A DNA stretch of 64,000 nt from Symsagittifera roscoffensis (Eukaryota; Xenacoelomorpha; Acoela; Convolutidae): NCBI RefSeq assembly GCF_963678635.1, contig NC_087064.1, positions 68,126,025 through 68,190,024 on the forward strand, written 5' to 3'. Below are positions 20,757-30,354 of the stretch, piece by piece (position 1 is the first letter of the stretch; each line of letters opens with the position of its first letter). The notes beneath the pieces are model-generated. The model was not told the origin of the DNA and did not search any database. It saw only the letters and a list, made by a program, of their open reading frames with translations. The position numbers were made by a program, and so were the translations under genes.

Positions 20757-23700
20757 TTACTTCATGAGATTTCTCAGAGTTTGGGACACCAGCAAAGATT
20801 CCTGAATGAGAATATCTGAGAGACGATAAATCTCTGTTTTATTCAATCTTCTCTTTTCATTTTTCATTATTCCCTTTAAATAATCCACGTCAAATTGAAG
20901 GTATAATTCACAAAATTTCCTTTTCATTTCGAAATTATTTCCTCCGTGTTCTATTCCGCAAGATACCTCTCCAATTATAGTCTTGACGACGCTGTTTTTA
21001 TTAGCCGAAATGTCTTTCTTCATATAAAAGTGTTTGTCGATCACTCTCACATGGGATATTCGTTCGTCTATTCGCTCCTGTTTGAAGTGATCGGCCACTT
21101 GCACTGAATTTGGATCCTTCCTCGTAACAATCACCGGCGAAATGAGTTCTCCGGTCGGAAATAGATAATCGAACAATTCCGTGCCTCTTTTGATCCTCTT
21201 CGTACTTTGTACTCTCAGTCTTAAATCGTGGTTGCGAATAAACTGCTGACCCGGCTTCAGATTCTCATTGTTGCCGTCTAAGATAGTCACGTGCACCCAA
21301 TTCAACATTCTCTCTTCAACTACCAACACCTCAAGATTCTCGCTAAGAGTGATATTAGCCGTATAAGATGTCGACGGAACTATGGTAATCTTCGCATAAT
21401 GCTTCTTCCTTTCCAGTGGAGTATACCCAGTATTGCTCAGAGTCGTCTGGTATATCTCGAATGCCTGCTGCACGTTTCTTGCATCCGCGAAGTTGTTCAC
21501 AAACATTCCTGTGCCAAATGAGTTCGCGAGTCCTTTCTTGTACAACCTCTTTTGTTGCTTTCGTTTTTCTGCCCTCTCATCGAATTTCATCTCGCTTCCA
21601 ATACCCATCAATCGAGTATTAGAGGGTCCTAATGTTGTCATTTCGAATCGTTTTTGGTCACTTTTTGAAGAAATTGGCAGACAATCCTTTTTTGGCTGCC
21701 AGTGTCGTTTAAAGTCTATGCGATCAATTTTCTTGCGGTTGCGTCTCGCCTTTTCTATGCTCGCTTTCAGTTCGTCAAGAGCCAATGTCTGTTGCGTGGG
21801 AGGCAACACAAAGCTTGTGTTTACAGTGTAAAAACATCCGAAGCCTAGCCCAATTTCTAGGGTTTCTAAAGCTTCCGGGTTGTCGTAAGGAAAAGCTTTA
21901 AGTTGTTGACAACAGTGCTGAGCCAGAGCCTCGATAGCGTTTTTCTTCCATTCATGAAGAGGAATCCTGTTGCTGCTCAAAATAGGGAGGCTCCTTTCAT
22001 GGACTTCATGGTACATTTGGTAGGGTCCACAACTCGGCTTGAAAGACACCCGACTAGTATGCGCTGGTGCCTGTTGAACCAGGAGCAACGTCGAACCCTC
22101 AATAAAGTATCTATCCACTTTAAATGGTATAAAGCCATGCAAAGCCTGAGATCTTTTAAGTCTCAAGAAGTCATCTTGGAACCTTTGCAAAGCTATGGCG
22201 TTTCCAGATGCTTCAACAAAGATGACATGCCTCGAGTCCTCGACAAATCGGACGTTAGCTCCAGTTCTAGCTGACATTGTCAGAGCATGGAAATCGAGGG
22301 TATCCGCAATTTTCACAGCCAGGAGTCGCGGAAGTCTTTTCTTGAATAGACATTCAGTAGAATTATTTTTTGCCAACGATGACTGGATTAAAACATTAGC
22401 ATCTCCAGTAACAGCCAGGCAATGCTTCGCTGCGAGCGCTTTTTGAGCTAGGAGCTTGACCTGTTCCTCGGAGTATTCAACCCAGTAACTCCCATTAATT
22501 GGCCATTGGAGCTTGAACTCTTCTGATTTTTCACCAATTTTATCCAGAAATTCAAAAATGAACTTGTGCGCACTATTCAAAACTTCTTTTGTATTTGAAT
22601 TTATCTTCTCTACTACTTCAGAGATTTGAAAACTGTTTTCAAGTTCTTCAGGATAATTCTGAAAGCTATGCATTAGAATCAGCAAATAGAATTCAGCGGA
22701 TGCCATGAAATTATTGTCATCATTTGCTGTTTGTTTAATGATTTGAGAAGCACGCGCCCACCTGACAAGGAGCCAAAATGCCAAAAAGAAGCCGGCATCC
22801 TTAGAAAATATGTTTTGGATCAGACTCGTTTTTCGGAAGCCAGCGTCATCAGCACTTATGTCACAATCAGTGACTGAATCGGCGGTTCGGATTGACAATT
22901 TTATAATAGGAGTCTTAGCTGAATTTACATATTCGCATCGTTCTAGCTCGATGCTTTGTAGAAATGGCAAAACGCGCTCCAACATAGAACACTGACTAAA
23001 CTTGTCTTCATCAGACTTCAGTTTCATTTGACTAGACGCTCTTGTTAAACATATATCTACGTCAGAATCATTCGCATGTACACATAAGGGCACTGACCCG
23101 TACGGAGACACCTGGAATCTATCGTCGACTTTCGATTCTCGAAGACACTTTTCAATCAGTTTGACCACCGATAACTTTTCTTTTTGATCATCAAGAAGGT
23201 TATCCTTGAACTGCATGAACAGCTTTTGGGCACTTTCTCCATACTTGGTGTCTACCTTAGTTCCAGCACTTGAGCTTACTGGATTTATTTCATTTGCTTC
23301 CTTCTTGATTGAGCTCAAGACATCTCTTAGAACTAGCCAGGGGAAACTTAAACAGGGCTTCGATTTTGAATCGCTGTATGCTACATAGTACCATGCAGAT
23401 GCTTTCCGTTTGACGTCTTCACTTTTAGCATTCGTCATATGTCTGTAAAACACGTCTCTGAATCTTTCATAGAGTCCACTTTTAGCAGCCTGGATTGTCT
23501 TAGCACTAAGATCTCCGTCGACATTCATTGCTTCTGACCAAGTCACCGCACGGCCGATCATCAACTCAGCTTCAGATCTCAAGCTGTAGGCCACCAAGAT
23601 CTCTCTTAAAAACAATTTGTAGGACCTGTATACTGATTCCGCCTCTTCCGCATATAATTGGTAGCCATCCACTAACAAGTCATTATCAAGATTAGACGGT

Positions 23701-26700
23701 GGTTTCGATTTTAGTTCAGTAATTTTTGGATCGTACGCAGTTCCGATGCAACGACGGTATAATTCGCCGAGAACTTTTTGGGAGGCATAACTGACGTTCA
23801 AAGCCTTTCCCATGAAGTCAGGGAACTCGGTAACTGATTCTCTGGCCTCTCTTGGAACTAAAGGCAGAATTCCAGTTTTTGGGAAATCCACAGCTAGCGA
23901 TTGAGATTTGGCCAACTCGATAGCTAATTTATCGCACGCTCCTTTCGGTTTCAGGTCACACAAAGCCAAGTGCATGTTAGCTACACGACCTAAAGCGTCG
24001 TTGGAGAGAACACGTTTGAAGAATTTTGCCATTTCCTTAGTCGATTTTTGAGGTATATTATCATCATCATAGCAATCGTCGTCACTGTAATAATCATAGC
24101 TATAAATATCATCATAATCATCATCGTCAGAATCATCGTCTTCAGCTTCAATGCTAGCGCTTGGCTGCGGATTATTGACTTGCAGATTGTCATAATCCAA
24201 TGGCTCGTGGCTGCTTCTGATAAGTGAAACTAATTCCGGCTCCCAAATAACCGGAAACTTATCACCGTCTAGATCTCCGCCGCTACATTGAGCTGACAGA
24301 GAAAAGGTAGCCAAAGCCGCTGGCATCACAATTACGTCCTTCCATTGCTTTAGTTCCGGTTTGTTCACGGCAGAAACCTTCCGGATGTCTCCGGGGTGCA
24401 AGCCAGGGTTCCGAAATATCAAGACATCCCCAAAGATAACTCCCTGTTTCTGGGTACCACGGTCTGCACTCAGGCATACGAACACCTCGTTGTCTCTCAG
24501 AACTCCGAGAGGGTCCGGTATTCCGATTAACAGCGCTGCATTCTCCAGCTCGATTCTGGTCTTCGTCTTGACGAGACGAGTGTGGATTTTATACGTAGCT
24601 CTGAGCATACTAATCCAAAGCGGCTCTTCTAAAATGTTCACCCCTGATTTCGTAACTAATTCAATGTCGGACTTCTTCATGAATTGACTTAAGGCGTCAA
24701 TAGCAGCAATAGTACTTTTGAACCGTTCTGTAAAAGATTCCAAAGCTTTAGTTTGACATCTCAGGAGAAAAGCACGAAACTTGTAATCTGCGACCGGTTT
24801 CAAAGCATCCATCAATGTGATGAACTCTCTATTCAGACTGAAAGGCAGGAACTTCGAATAACTTCCAACAGTTAGCATTCGATCTGGTGTTTCGAATTTG
24901 TTCATAGAGTCACGAAACAATACTTTCAAATAACTTCCAATTTTGAACTCATTGCATTTTTCTGCAAAATCAACCGCGAGTACTCCTTTCATGCCCGCAA
25001 ATCGAACCTGAAATGCAGCCGGAACGTGGTCTGTGTCGAAGTCCAGATGACTCTTTGAAATTTCCTGGGCTAGTTCTTTGCTGATGAACCCGGAACCATC
25101 CGTCACAACCGTCCCTGACAAAGTTTTGATATCCGGAATGACTTGGAACTCGGAGTCGCGCACTGTTCGAATCTCTTTGTCGGCGCTGCAAAACAATCCC
25201 AATCTTGCGGTATACTTTGCAATGTTGAGGTCTTCTCCATTCGAAATTATATAATTTCTTACCATTGACACAGCTTTTGAAGGATACACAAAATATGCTC
25301 TCTGGGATCTGAGTTGACTTCCGCTTGCACAAAGATAATCATATTGACGACCTTTTATTACAAGTCCAGATTTCATCGTTTGTTGGACAAACTTGAACGT
25401 ACATGCATCGGTTAAGCTTTGCATCTGTTCGTCTGCAAAAACTACCGATATTATATCAATTTCCGGCCACTTTCGTTTCCAAAGTCTCAGCAATCGGTTA
25501 TTAGCAGATACAAAAGGTAGTCTGTAAATTACTCGATTCGGGGTCAGAACGACCCTCTTTACCAACGTGCAATCTCCTGGAACCGGATTTCGAGACTCAC
25601 TTAACTGCAACACATCTGCAGGTATTGACATGTAATACTCCCATTTGGTCAAGATGTCCACAGGAGTTTGGGATTGGAGAACTTTGCCACATATGAGTTT
25701 TAAAATGAGACTCTTCGCTTCAAAGCTCAGATCTATCACTATATTGACTTCTGCGTTCAAATCCTCGATAGCAGAAGGACTTAGCCAGTGTTTTCTTGCA
25801 GATCGAAGAACCAAAAAATTCCACCACATGTCAAACTCTTCGTTTTCCATTGGCATATTGTGAGCAGTGTTATCGGGCATTAGTGTATCTTTTACCACTG
25901 TTTCGATATGAGAGTCGAAAATCGGAATAATAAAATTTTTGTATTTCGAACACAATTTTGCGAACTTATCGGCTTCATTTTTGTCCATTGTGAAACGCAA
26001 CACCGGATTTTCCGCCACATTCTGCAGAAAATATGTGGTAGCTGTTCGACAATAGACTTCAGTAACTACCGAAAATGTTTGTGGGACAGAGTTTGTGAAC
26101 ATAAAAAACTGAACTGTGTTGTCTGTAGAATAGTTTCTAATCAAAAAGCGTCCATACACCTCAGGTTTAATTCGGCACGTTTCCATTTGATCTGCTAGAT
26201 TCAAAATTAGATCAGGAATATAACTCGAGTCTAATGACAGATCTCCGCTGAAACTTGCACCACATACGATTAAGAACTGATATCCATTGAGGAAATGCCC
26301 AAAATTGATTTGGGAAACTTTAACATGATATTCAGCCTTATTCGGGAAGTTTTCGAGCTGCTTGTTTTCTAAAAGAAGACGCGAGAAGACGTTCAGAGTT
26401 CGGTTTTCAGCCGAAAGGCGAATGAAGAACTTCCAAACTCTGCAGAAGTCCTTGTAGTTTTCAGCTACTTTGCCGTATTTTTGGCGTTTGCTCAAATAAA
26501 CATAAGCAGTCGTATGAATGTCGAAAAAGAGGGGTAAACTTTCGGACGGCTCTTTATGCTCCATAACTATTCTCTTTGGCTTGAAAACATTACAGTTTCG
26601 AATTTCATTGTTTATGAAGTTCTGAACGTCATCGTGTTGACTTCCAGTCGAGTTGTCCAACACACCGCTCAAATAGAGTTCAAGAGTCGCCATGCCCGAA

Positions 26701-28736
26701 ACTTCAGTCTGTGGGATTTTCAGCTTTTCTATCATTGCCAATTCGTTCTCTTGGACATCTTTTCTGGACTCCAGATGAGATTTGATTCTTTCTACTTCCA
26801 AAGTGGGAACTTTGTTGTACACAGATTCCGATTTCAAGATACTTTCCATGATTTTTTCCTCGTCTCTCACTCCGAACATGAATTTCTTTTCGTCTTCGCT
26901 GAGAAGCACAACAAACCGACTTGACCCTTTTTTGCGAGCCCGTCCTCGGCTCTGAACGAACTGAATTAGAGATCTAACTCCACAAAAGCGAATGACTAAG
27001 TCACATGCTTCCACGTCCAAACCCTCCTCAAGTACAGAAGTACAGACAATGAGACGACTTTGACCCGAGTTGAACTTGGAAATGACATCTTCCTGTTCAT
27101 CCTCCCAGCCCATTCCATCGTAGCCGCCATGGCCTACCAACTTCAATGGGTTCATATCTGAGAATCTTTCTTCCAGTTTATTACATACAATTCTTGCTTC
27201 GGCGCGAGTGTCAACGAACACGATCATTCGCGAACTCTCCGAAGCATTTCTGAGTTCAGAGAATAATTTGTTTACTCTATCAGACGAGCGTCTTTCGTCC
27301 ATGAACTCGCGTAGAATCGGACTTAAGTCGGGTAAATCTAGGCTTAACTGGGTTGCTGACACAGTTACGTCGATGTTTCTCGCGGTAAAAATACTTTCGT
27401 AGACAGCCGCAATTCTTCTGATCACTTTCTTTGCTTCTCTGTCGCCTCCATGATAAACAGTTAGTCCTTTCAACTGACCACGAATAGAAGGTACAAACTT
27501 CCGTTGAAGAAAGTCGGTCCTATCTCGTTTGGTCAGATCATTAGACCCTACTAACATCTGCAACTTGGCTCTTAGACTTTGAATCACGTCCAACATAAGA
27601 TCGGAAAATTGCTCGAACCTCGAATCTTCAGCAACAATTACCCAGTGTTCGTCTTGCTCACTCGAAGGTAATTCAATAGGCCTGTACACCAACGCATTTT
27701 GGAACTTCGCCCTAATCTCCTTCATCGCGTCTCGCCCTTTTTCGATACTTTCCGACCTGAAAGGCGACGCAGAAAGACCCAGCAGTCTGGGTTTGACTGG
27801 CAAAGAATTGAACATATCCAGTAGTTCGCAGTAAACGTTTGCACCCCTTGCGTGGTGACATTCGTCGAAAACGATACAGGAAAAAAGCGACTTCTCGATT
27901 TCGTTTTGACGAAATAGCTCCGCTAGCAGACCAGCAGTCGCCACTAAGCAGTTGTACGTCCCGTCATTTAAAGACCGAATCGCCGATTGGGTTTTGTTTT
28001 CACTGCACAATGGCATGCAGATAAGTCCGGTGTCTGATCGAATAGCTTCGGCTTGTTGAAACACCAGGGGTATTTTGTTCACAACCATAGCAGATAGATG
28101 TCCTGGGTTCAACTCACGCATCCTGCACATGAGCATAGCTGCTATAAGAGTCTTACCCGAACCTGTAGGTAAGGCCACTATCAAGTTCGAATGCAGGGAC
28201 TGGACAAAAGATTTAATCTGGTATGCTCGTGCTTTCTTGTCCCTCAGAATATCGTCCCAACGATAGTGTTCAAATTCAGAAGCAAAAGTCAGCTCACGAG
28301 GCACACTTTCATTGTTCGGCTCAGTCTCCTCGAGTGCTACTTTTGAATCGTCTTGACATAGCTTATCCTCTTTACTTTTTCCGAAAAACTCGTTCAAGTC
28401 TCGTTTCTCAATCACATCAAATGGTGCTGTGTCGAGTACTTGACGCCATTTTTCCTTTTTGCTCAGTTGTCGTCCCAAAAGCTTTACTTTCTCGTTTCCG
28501 AACGCAACACCCGGTACGCCTCCGGGCCCAATGGGGAATAATTTGCCCACCTCATGATCACAATTTTTGCACACAAGCTTCGTGTCTTTACCAATTTGGG
28601 TACGTTTAAGAGATCGGCTTTCAACTATGTCACGTAATTCGGGACGCAGAGCTAGGTGGATTTCTTTTTGGCTTTTGACCAAGAAAAATATTTCAGTCAC
28701 AGCAGCAATTTCAGAAGAGCAACTAGCGCAGTTCAT
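20757..28736 (-). CDS. Helicase-RdRP-nucleotidyltransferase fusion (one-protein RDRC)
   Basis: A 2659-residue ORF without introns or breaks. The start is the first in-frame ATG (28736); an in-frame TAA lies 25 bases or so upstream. Domains, by residue: Cys pairs at 3/6 and 56/59 (zinc-type, possibly RIG-I-CTD-like); SF2 helicase of the Dicer/RIG-I class (PTGSGKT 190-196, DECHH 291-295, SVLEEGLDV near 569, QSRGRAR 595-601); eukaryotic RNA-silencing RdRP (GRQYDYLCASGSQLRSQ near 1131, RNPGLHPGDIR, catalytic GGDLDGD with DLDGD at 1488-1492); a highly acidic Asp/Tyr insert near 1525-1562; a Cid1/Trf4-type nucleotidyltransferase (GS 1880-1881, D1892 and D1894, third Asp 1957 or 1959, PAP-associated helix MASAEFYLLILMHSFQ); then about 600 unassigned residues. 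All catalytic residues expected for the three enzymes are present. There is no RNase III or PAZ domain, so it is not Dicer. The predicted role is RNA unwinding, second-strand synthesis and 3' tailing in small-RNA amplification. Confidence 0.9.
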   Translation of the reverse strand: MNCASCSSEIAAVTEIFFLVKSQKEIHLALRPELRDIVESRSLKRTQIGKDTKLVCKNCDHEVGKLFPIGPGGVPGVAFGNEKVKLLGRQLSKKEKWRQVLDTAPFDVIEKRDLNEFFGKSKEDKLCQDDSKVALEETEPNNESVPRELTFASEFEHYRWDDILRDKKARAYQIKSFVQSLHSNLIVALPTGSGKTLIAAMLMCRMRELNPGHLSAMVVNKIPLVFQQAEAIRSDTGLICMPLCSENKTQSAIRSLNDGTYNCLVATAGLLAELFRQNEIEKSLFSCIVFDECHHARGANVYCELLDMFNSLPVKPRLLGLSASPFRSESIEKGRDAMKEIRAKFQNALVYRPIELPSSEQDEHWVIVAEDSRFEQFSDLMLDVIQSLRAKLQMLVGSNDLTKRDRTDFLQRKFVPSIRGQLKGLTVYHGGDREAKKVIRRIAAVYESIFTARNIDVTVSATQLSLDLPDLSPILREFMDERRSSDRVNKLFSELRNASESSRMIVFVDTRAEARIVCNKLEERFSDMNPLKLVGHGGYDGMGWEDEQEDVISKFNSGQSRLIVCTSVLEEGLDVEACDLVIRFCGVRSLIQFVQSRGRARKKGSSRFVVLLSEDEKKFMFGVRDEEKIMESILKSESVYNKVPTLEVERIKSHLESRKDVQENELAMIEKLKIPQTEVSGMATLELYLSGVLDNSTGSQHDDVQNFINNEIRNCNVFKPKRIVMEHKEPSESLPLFFDIHTTAYVYLSKRQKYGKVAENYKDFCRVWKFFIRLSAENRTLNVFSRLLLENKQLENFPNKAEYHVKVSQINFGHFLNGYQFLIVCGASFSGDLSLDSSYIPDLILNLADQMETCRIKPEVYGRFLIRNYSTDNTVQFFMFTNSVPQTFSVVTEVYCRTATTYFLQNVAENPVLRFTMDKNEADKFAKLCSKYKNFIIPIFDSHIETVVKDTLMPDNTAHNMPMENEEFDMWWNFLVLRSARKHWLSPSAIEDLNAEVNIVIDLSFEAKSLILKLICGKVLQSQTPVDILTKWEYYMSIPADVLQLSESRNPVPGDCTLVKRVVLTPNRVIYRLPFVSANNRLLRLWKRKWPEIDIISVVFADEQMQSLTDACTFKFVQQTMKSGLVIKGRQYDYLCASGSQLRSQRAYFVYPSKAVSMVRNYIISNGEDLNIAKYTARLGLFCSADKEIRTVRDSEFQVIPDIKTLSGTVVTDGSGFISKELAQEISKSHLDFDTDHVPAAFQVRFAGMKGVLAVDFAEKCNEFKIGSYLKVLFRDSMNKFETPDRMLTVGSYSKFLPFSLNREFITLMDALKPVADYKFRAFLLRCQTKALESFTERFKSTIAAIDALSQFMKKSDIELVTKSGVNILEEPLWISMLRATYKIHTRLVKTKTRIELENAALLIGIPDPLGVLRDNEVFVCLSADRGTQKQGVIFGDVLIFRNPGLHPGDIRKVSAVNKPELKQWKDVIVMPAALATFSLSAQCSGGDLDGDKFPVIWEPELVSLIRSSHEPLDYDNLQVNNPQPSASIEAEDDDSDDDDYDDIYSYDYYSDDDCYDDDNIPQKSTKEMAKFFKRVLSNDALGRVANMHLALCDLKPKGACDKLAIELAKSQSLAVDFPKTGILPLVPREARESVTEFPDFMGKALNVSYASQKVLGELYRRCIGTAYDPKITELKSKPPSNLDNDLLVDGYQLYAEEAESVYRSYKLFLREILVAYSLRSEAELMIGRAVTWSEAMNVDGDLSAKTIQAAKSGLYERFRDVFYRHMTNAKSEDVKRKASAWYYVAYSDSKSKPCLSFPWLVLRDVLSSIKKEANEINPVSSSAGTKVDTKYGESAQKLFMQFKDNLLDDQKEKLSVVKLIEKCLRESKVDDRFQVSPYGSVPLCVHANDSDVDICLTRASSQMKLKSDEDKFSQCSMLERVLPFLQSIELERCEYVNSAKTPIIKLSIRTADSVTDCDISADDAGFRKTSLIQNIFSKDAGFFLAFWLLVRWARASQIIKQTANDDNNFMASAEFYLLILMHSFQNYPEELENSFQISEVVEKINSNTKEVLNSAHKFIFEFLDKIGEKSEEFKLQWPINGSYWVEYSEEQVKLLAQKALAAKHCLAVTGDANVLIQSSLAKNNSTECLFKKRLPRLLAVKIADTLDFHALTMSARTGANVRFVEDSRHVIFVEASGNAIALQRFQDDFLRLKRSQALHGFIPFKVDRYFIEGSTLLLVQQAPAHTSRVSFKPSCGPYQMYHEVHERSLPILSSNRIPLHEWKKNAIEALAQHCCQQLKAFPYDNPEALETLEIGLGFGCFYTVNTSFVLPPTQQTLALDELKASIEKARRNRKKIDRIDFKRHWQPKKDCLPISSKSDQKRFEMTTLGPSNTRLMGIGSEMKFDERAEKRKQQKRLYKKGLANSFGTGMFVNNFADARNVQQAFEIYQTTLSNTGYTPLERKKHYAKITIVPSTSYTANITLSENLEVLVVEERMLNWVHVTILDGNNENLKPGQQFIRNHDLRLRVQSTKRIKRGTELFDYLFPTGELISPVIVTRKDPNSVQVADHFKQERIDERISHVRVIDKHFYMKKDISANKNSVVKTIIGEVSCGIEHGGNNFEMKRKFCELYLQFDVDYLKGIMKNEKRRLNKTEIYRLSDILIQESLLVSQTLRNLMK

Positions 28737-28829
28737 TATATAAATCCGATGGATAACCAAATATTAAAAAGTAATCATAAAACTATAAAAATCAATCAAT
28801 CTGCGATGTCTAAAACAGCTTGCTAGTGA

Positions 28830-29640
28830 ACGCAATTAATCTATATCAATCAAGAAAAAGAATTAAACAACCTAAAAGTTGATTTACAAATGTGTTGGTG
28901 TTGTACTGTGATGGTAATTTGGTAATGGTATGTACAGTTCTCAGTTCAGTATGTTATAAAATGTTATACACGGCAAAATACGATAAATTAATTTCTCAGA
29001 AATGCGATCAGCGATTGTTCAAAGCGCTGCTAGGTAGATAGGACGACAGAACATTAAGACGACATGGCATTACGAAGACAAATGAGCGTTACGGCCTTTA
29101 AAACGAACTATTTGAGTTTAGCGGCTTAGAGTTCTCATATAAAACGAGGACATTTGCGTGTAGTGTCGTCTTGTAAAGTCTCATCAAAAAGTCTGCCATT
29201 TTAACAGATGTCTTATTTGCCGGACACCAATTAATTAATCTATATCAACAACAAAAAAGAAAGAAAGTTAGAAGTTGCTTTGAAAATGTCTTGGTATGAT
29301 TAAAATGGTTTGTGATTGTAATGGTATGTACGGTTCAGTATGTTGCATTCGATCCACTATTTACGATTATATATTTTATTACTGTGGTATAAAAATCAGC
29401 CGAAGTATCAACCAGCCGACAATACGTAAGTTATATGTAATAATTATGTAACAATTATATAAGTTACGAAAATTATGCAAATTCATTCAAATGATTTAAA
29501 TTTTCGACTGGCTTAAATACTGCGCGCATTTACGGATGGTTTATACTTCGGCTGGTTTGTTTACTCTATGTTATACACGTTGAGCTTTCTGTTAAATACG
29601 ACAAATTAATTTCTCAGAAATGCTATCAGTATTTGTTCAA
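28830..29640. repeat. Duplicated upstream region of the fusion gene
   Basis: About 200 bp at 28830-29030 recurs at 29230-29640. Shared blocks are TTAATCTATATCAA, GGTATGTACNGTT, TCAGTATGTT and CAAATTAATTTCTCAGAAAT-like. The second copy is split by a MITE (29397-29554). Because the gene reads leftward from 28736, copy 1 is its immediate 5' flank. No TATA box could be assigned with confidence. Between the copies, 29040-29200 holds GACGACAT-type motifs with no ORF. Confidence 0.55.
29397..29554. mobile_element. MITE with CAGCCGAAGTA terminal inverted repeats, copy 2
   Basis: The left arm CAGCCGAAGTATCAACCAGC starts at 29397 and the right arm TACTTCGGCTG ends at 29554. It is related to the element at 10324-10453, including a similar GGTATA context before the left arm. 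It is inserted in the second copy of the duplicated region upstream of the fusion gene. Confidence 0.7.
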
Positions 29641-29971
29641 TACGGCGGCGGAGCAATAAGCAGAATGGTCCAAGTGCATTATGGGTCCAAGAGCAGAAAA
29701 ACAGAAAAATATTGACTTATATTGGTTTATACGGGCTAACTGATAAAACAATTATTAGAATCTTCAAAAATACCAAGAAAACGATTAAATTAGGCATGAA
29801 TTGACTAATTTCTTTACGTTTTTTGATTAAATTTTTTTGAAAAATTCTTGATTAAATTGCTCAAATTATGCATAAAATGTTCGTTGCTTTGCTAATATTG
29901 ACGTTTCTGATAATTAATTTACCGATTCGCGGATAGAAGTTGATCTTGTGCTATTTTTCTGCTCTTGGACC
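29636..29971. mobile_element. MITE split by the LTR element (left part)
   Basis: The outer end carries TTCAATACGGCGGC and GCAATAAGCAGAATGGTCC. An inner inverted pair, GGTCCAAGAGCAGAAAAA at about 29685 and its complement ending at 29971, abuts the 3' LTR. The missing right end of the MITE is at about 33815-33876, where AATAAGCAGAATGGTCTAAG appears in the wrong (direct) orientation, as expected after an inversion. Confidence 0.55.
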
Positions 29972-30188
29972 TGTGAAACATGTATGTTCAATATCGTAAA
30001 TTCACTGAATTTAGATTGACTGATTTTAGTCTTAACGGTTAGCAACAATAACTCAAAACACACACAGACTTAACTAAGATTGGCAGGTACTAATTAATTG
30101 TTAGCCGCACCAAACACATGGCCAAAACCAATGGCGCCAAACAATGTAATATATATAGTTAGATACTAGGAATAATATATATATGACA
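29972..30188 (-). repeat. LTR (3' LTR) of gypsy-type element 1
   Basis: On the minus strand it starts TGTCATATATATATTATTCC at 30188 and ends in CACA at 29972. It is the inverted counterpart of 33877-34076, with one 15-20 bp insertion. A purine-rich TTGAGGGAA directly precedes it, fitting a polypurine tract. The outer flank begins GGTC, matching the GGTC before the 5' LTR (candidate 4-bp target duplication). Confidence 0.8.
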
Positions 30189-30354
30189 TTCCCTCAACGA
30201 TCATTTTTTTAAAAAGCGTTTTAAAAATTATCCGAGGGATAAATGTTTGAGTTTTAGACCCGCAGTGGTCCACCCTCTCCCTGGGCATAAGTTTTCAGTT
30301 TAAATAGTTTTCTTTCATTTCCGTTCACTCCATCTTTCAAGTTTATCTTCCTGC

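Noticed and set aside
21291-28609. Open frames on the plus strand opposite the fusion gene
   Set aside because: They are shadows of the long minus-strand coding frame with no family motifs of their own.
20757-28736. Fusion protein as a Dicer
   Set aside because: The helicase is Dicer/RIG-I-like, but there is no PAZ or RNase III signature anywhere in the chain. The RdRP and nucleotidyltransferase motifs are unmistakable instead.
20757-28760. Start of the fusion gene at 28760
   Set aside because: The codon there is TTG. The first in-frame ATG is at 28736, with an in-frame TAA shortly upstream.
20335-30000. Fusion gene as cargo of a transposon
   Set aside because: No matching terminal inverted repeats, LTRs or target duplications were found on its two sides. 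The flanking repeats (family B, duplicated 5' flank) are unrelated to each other.
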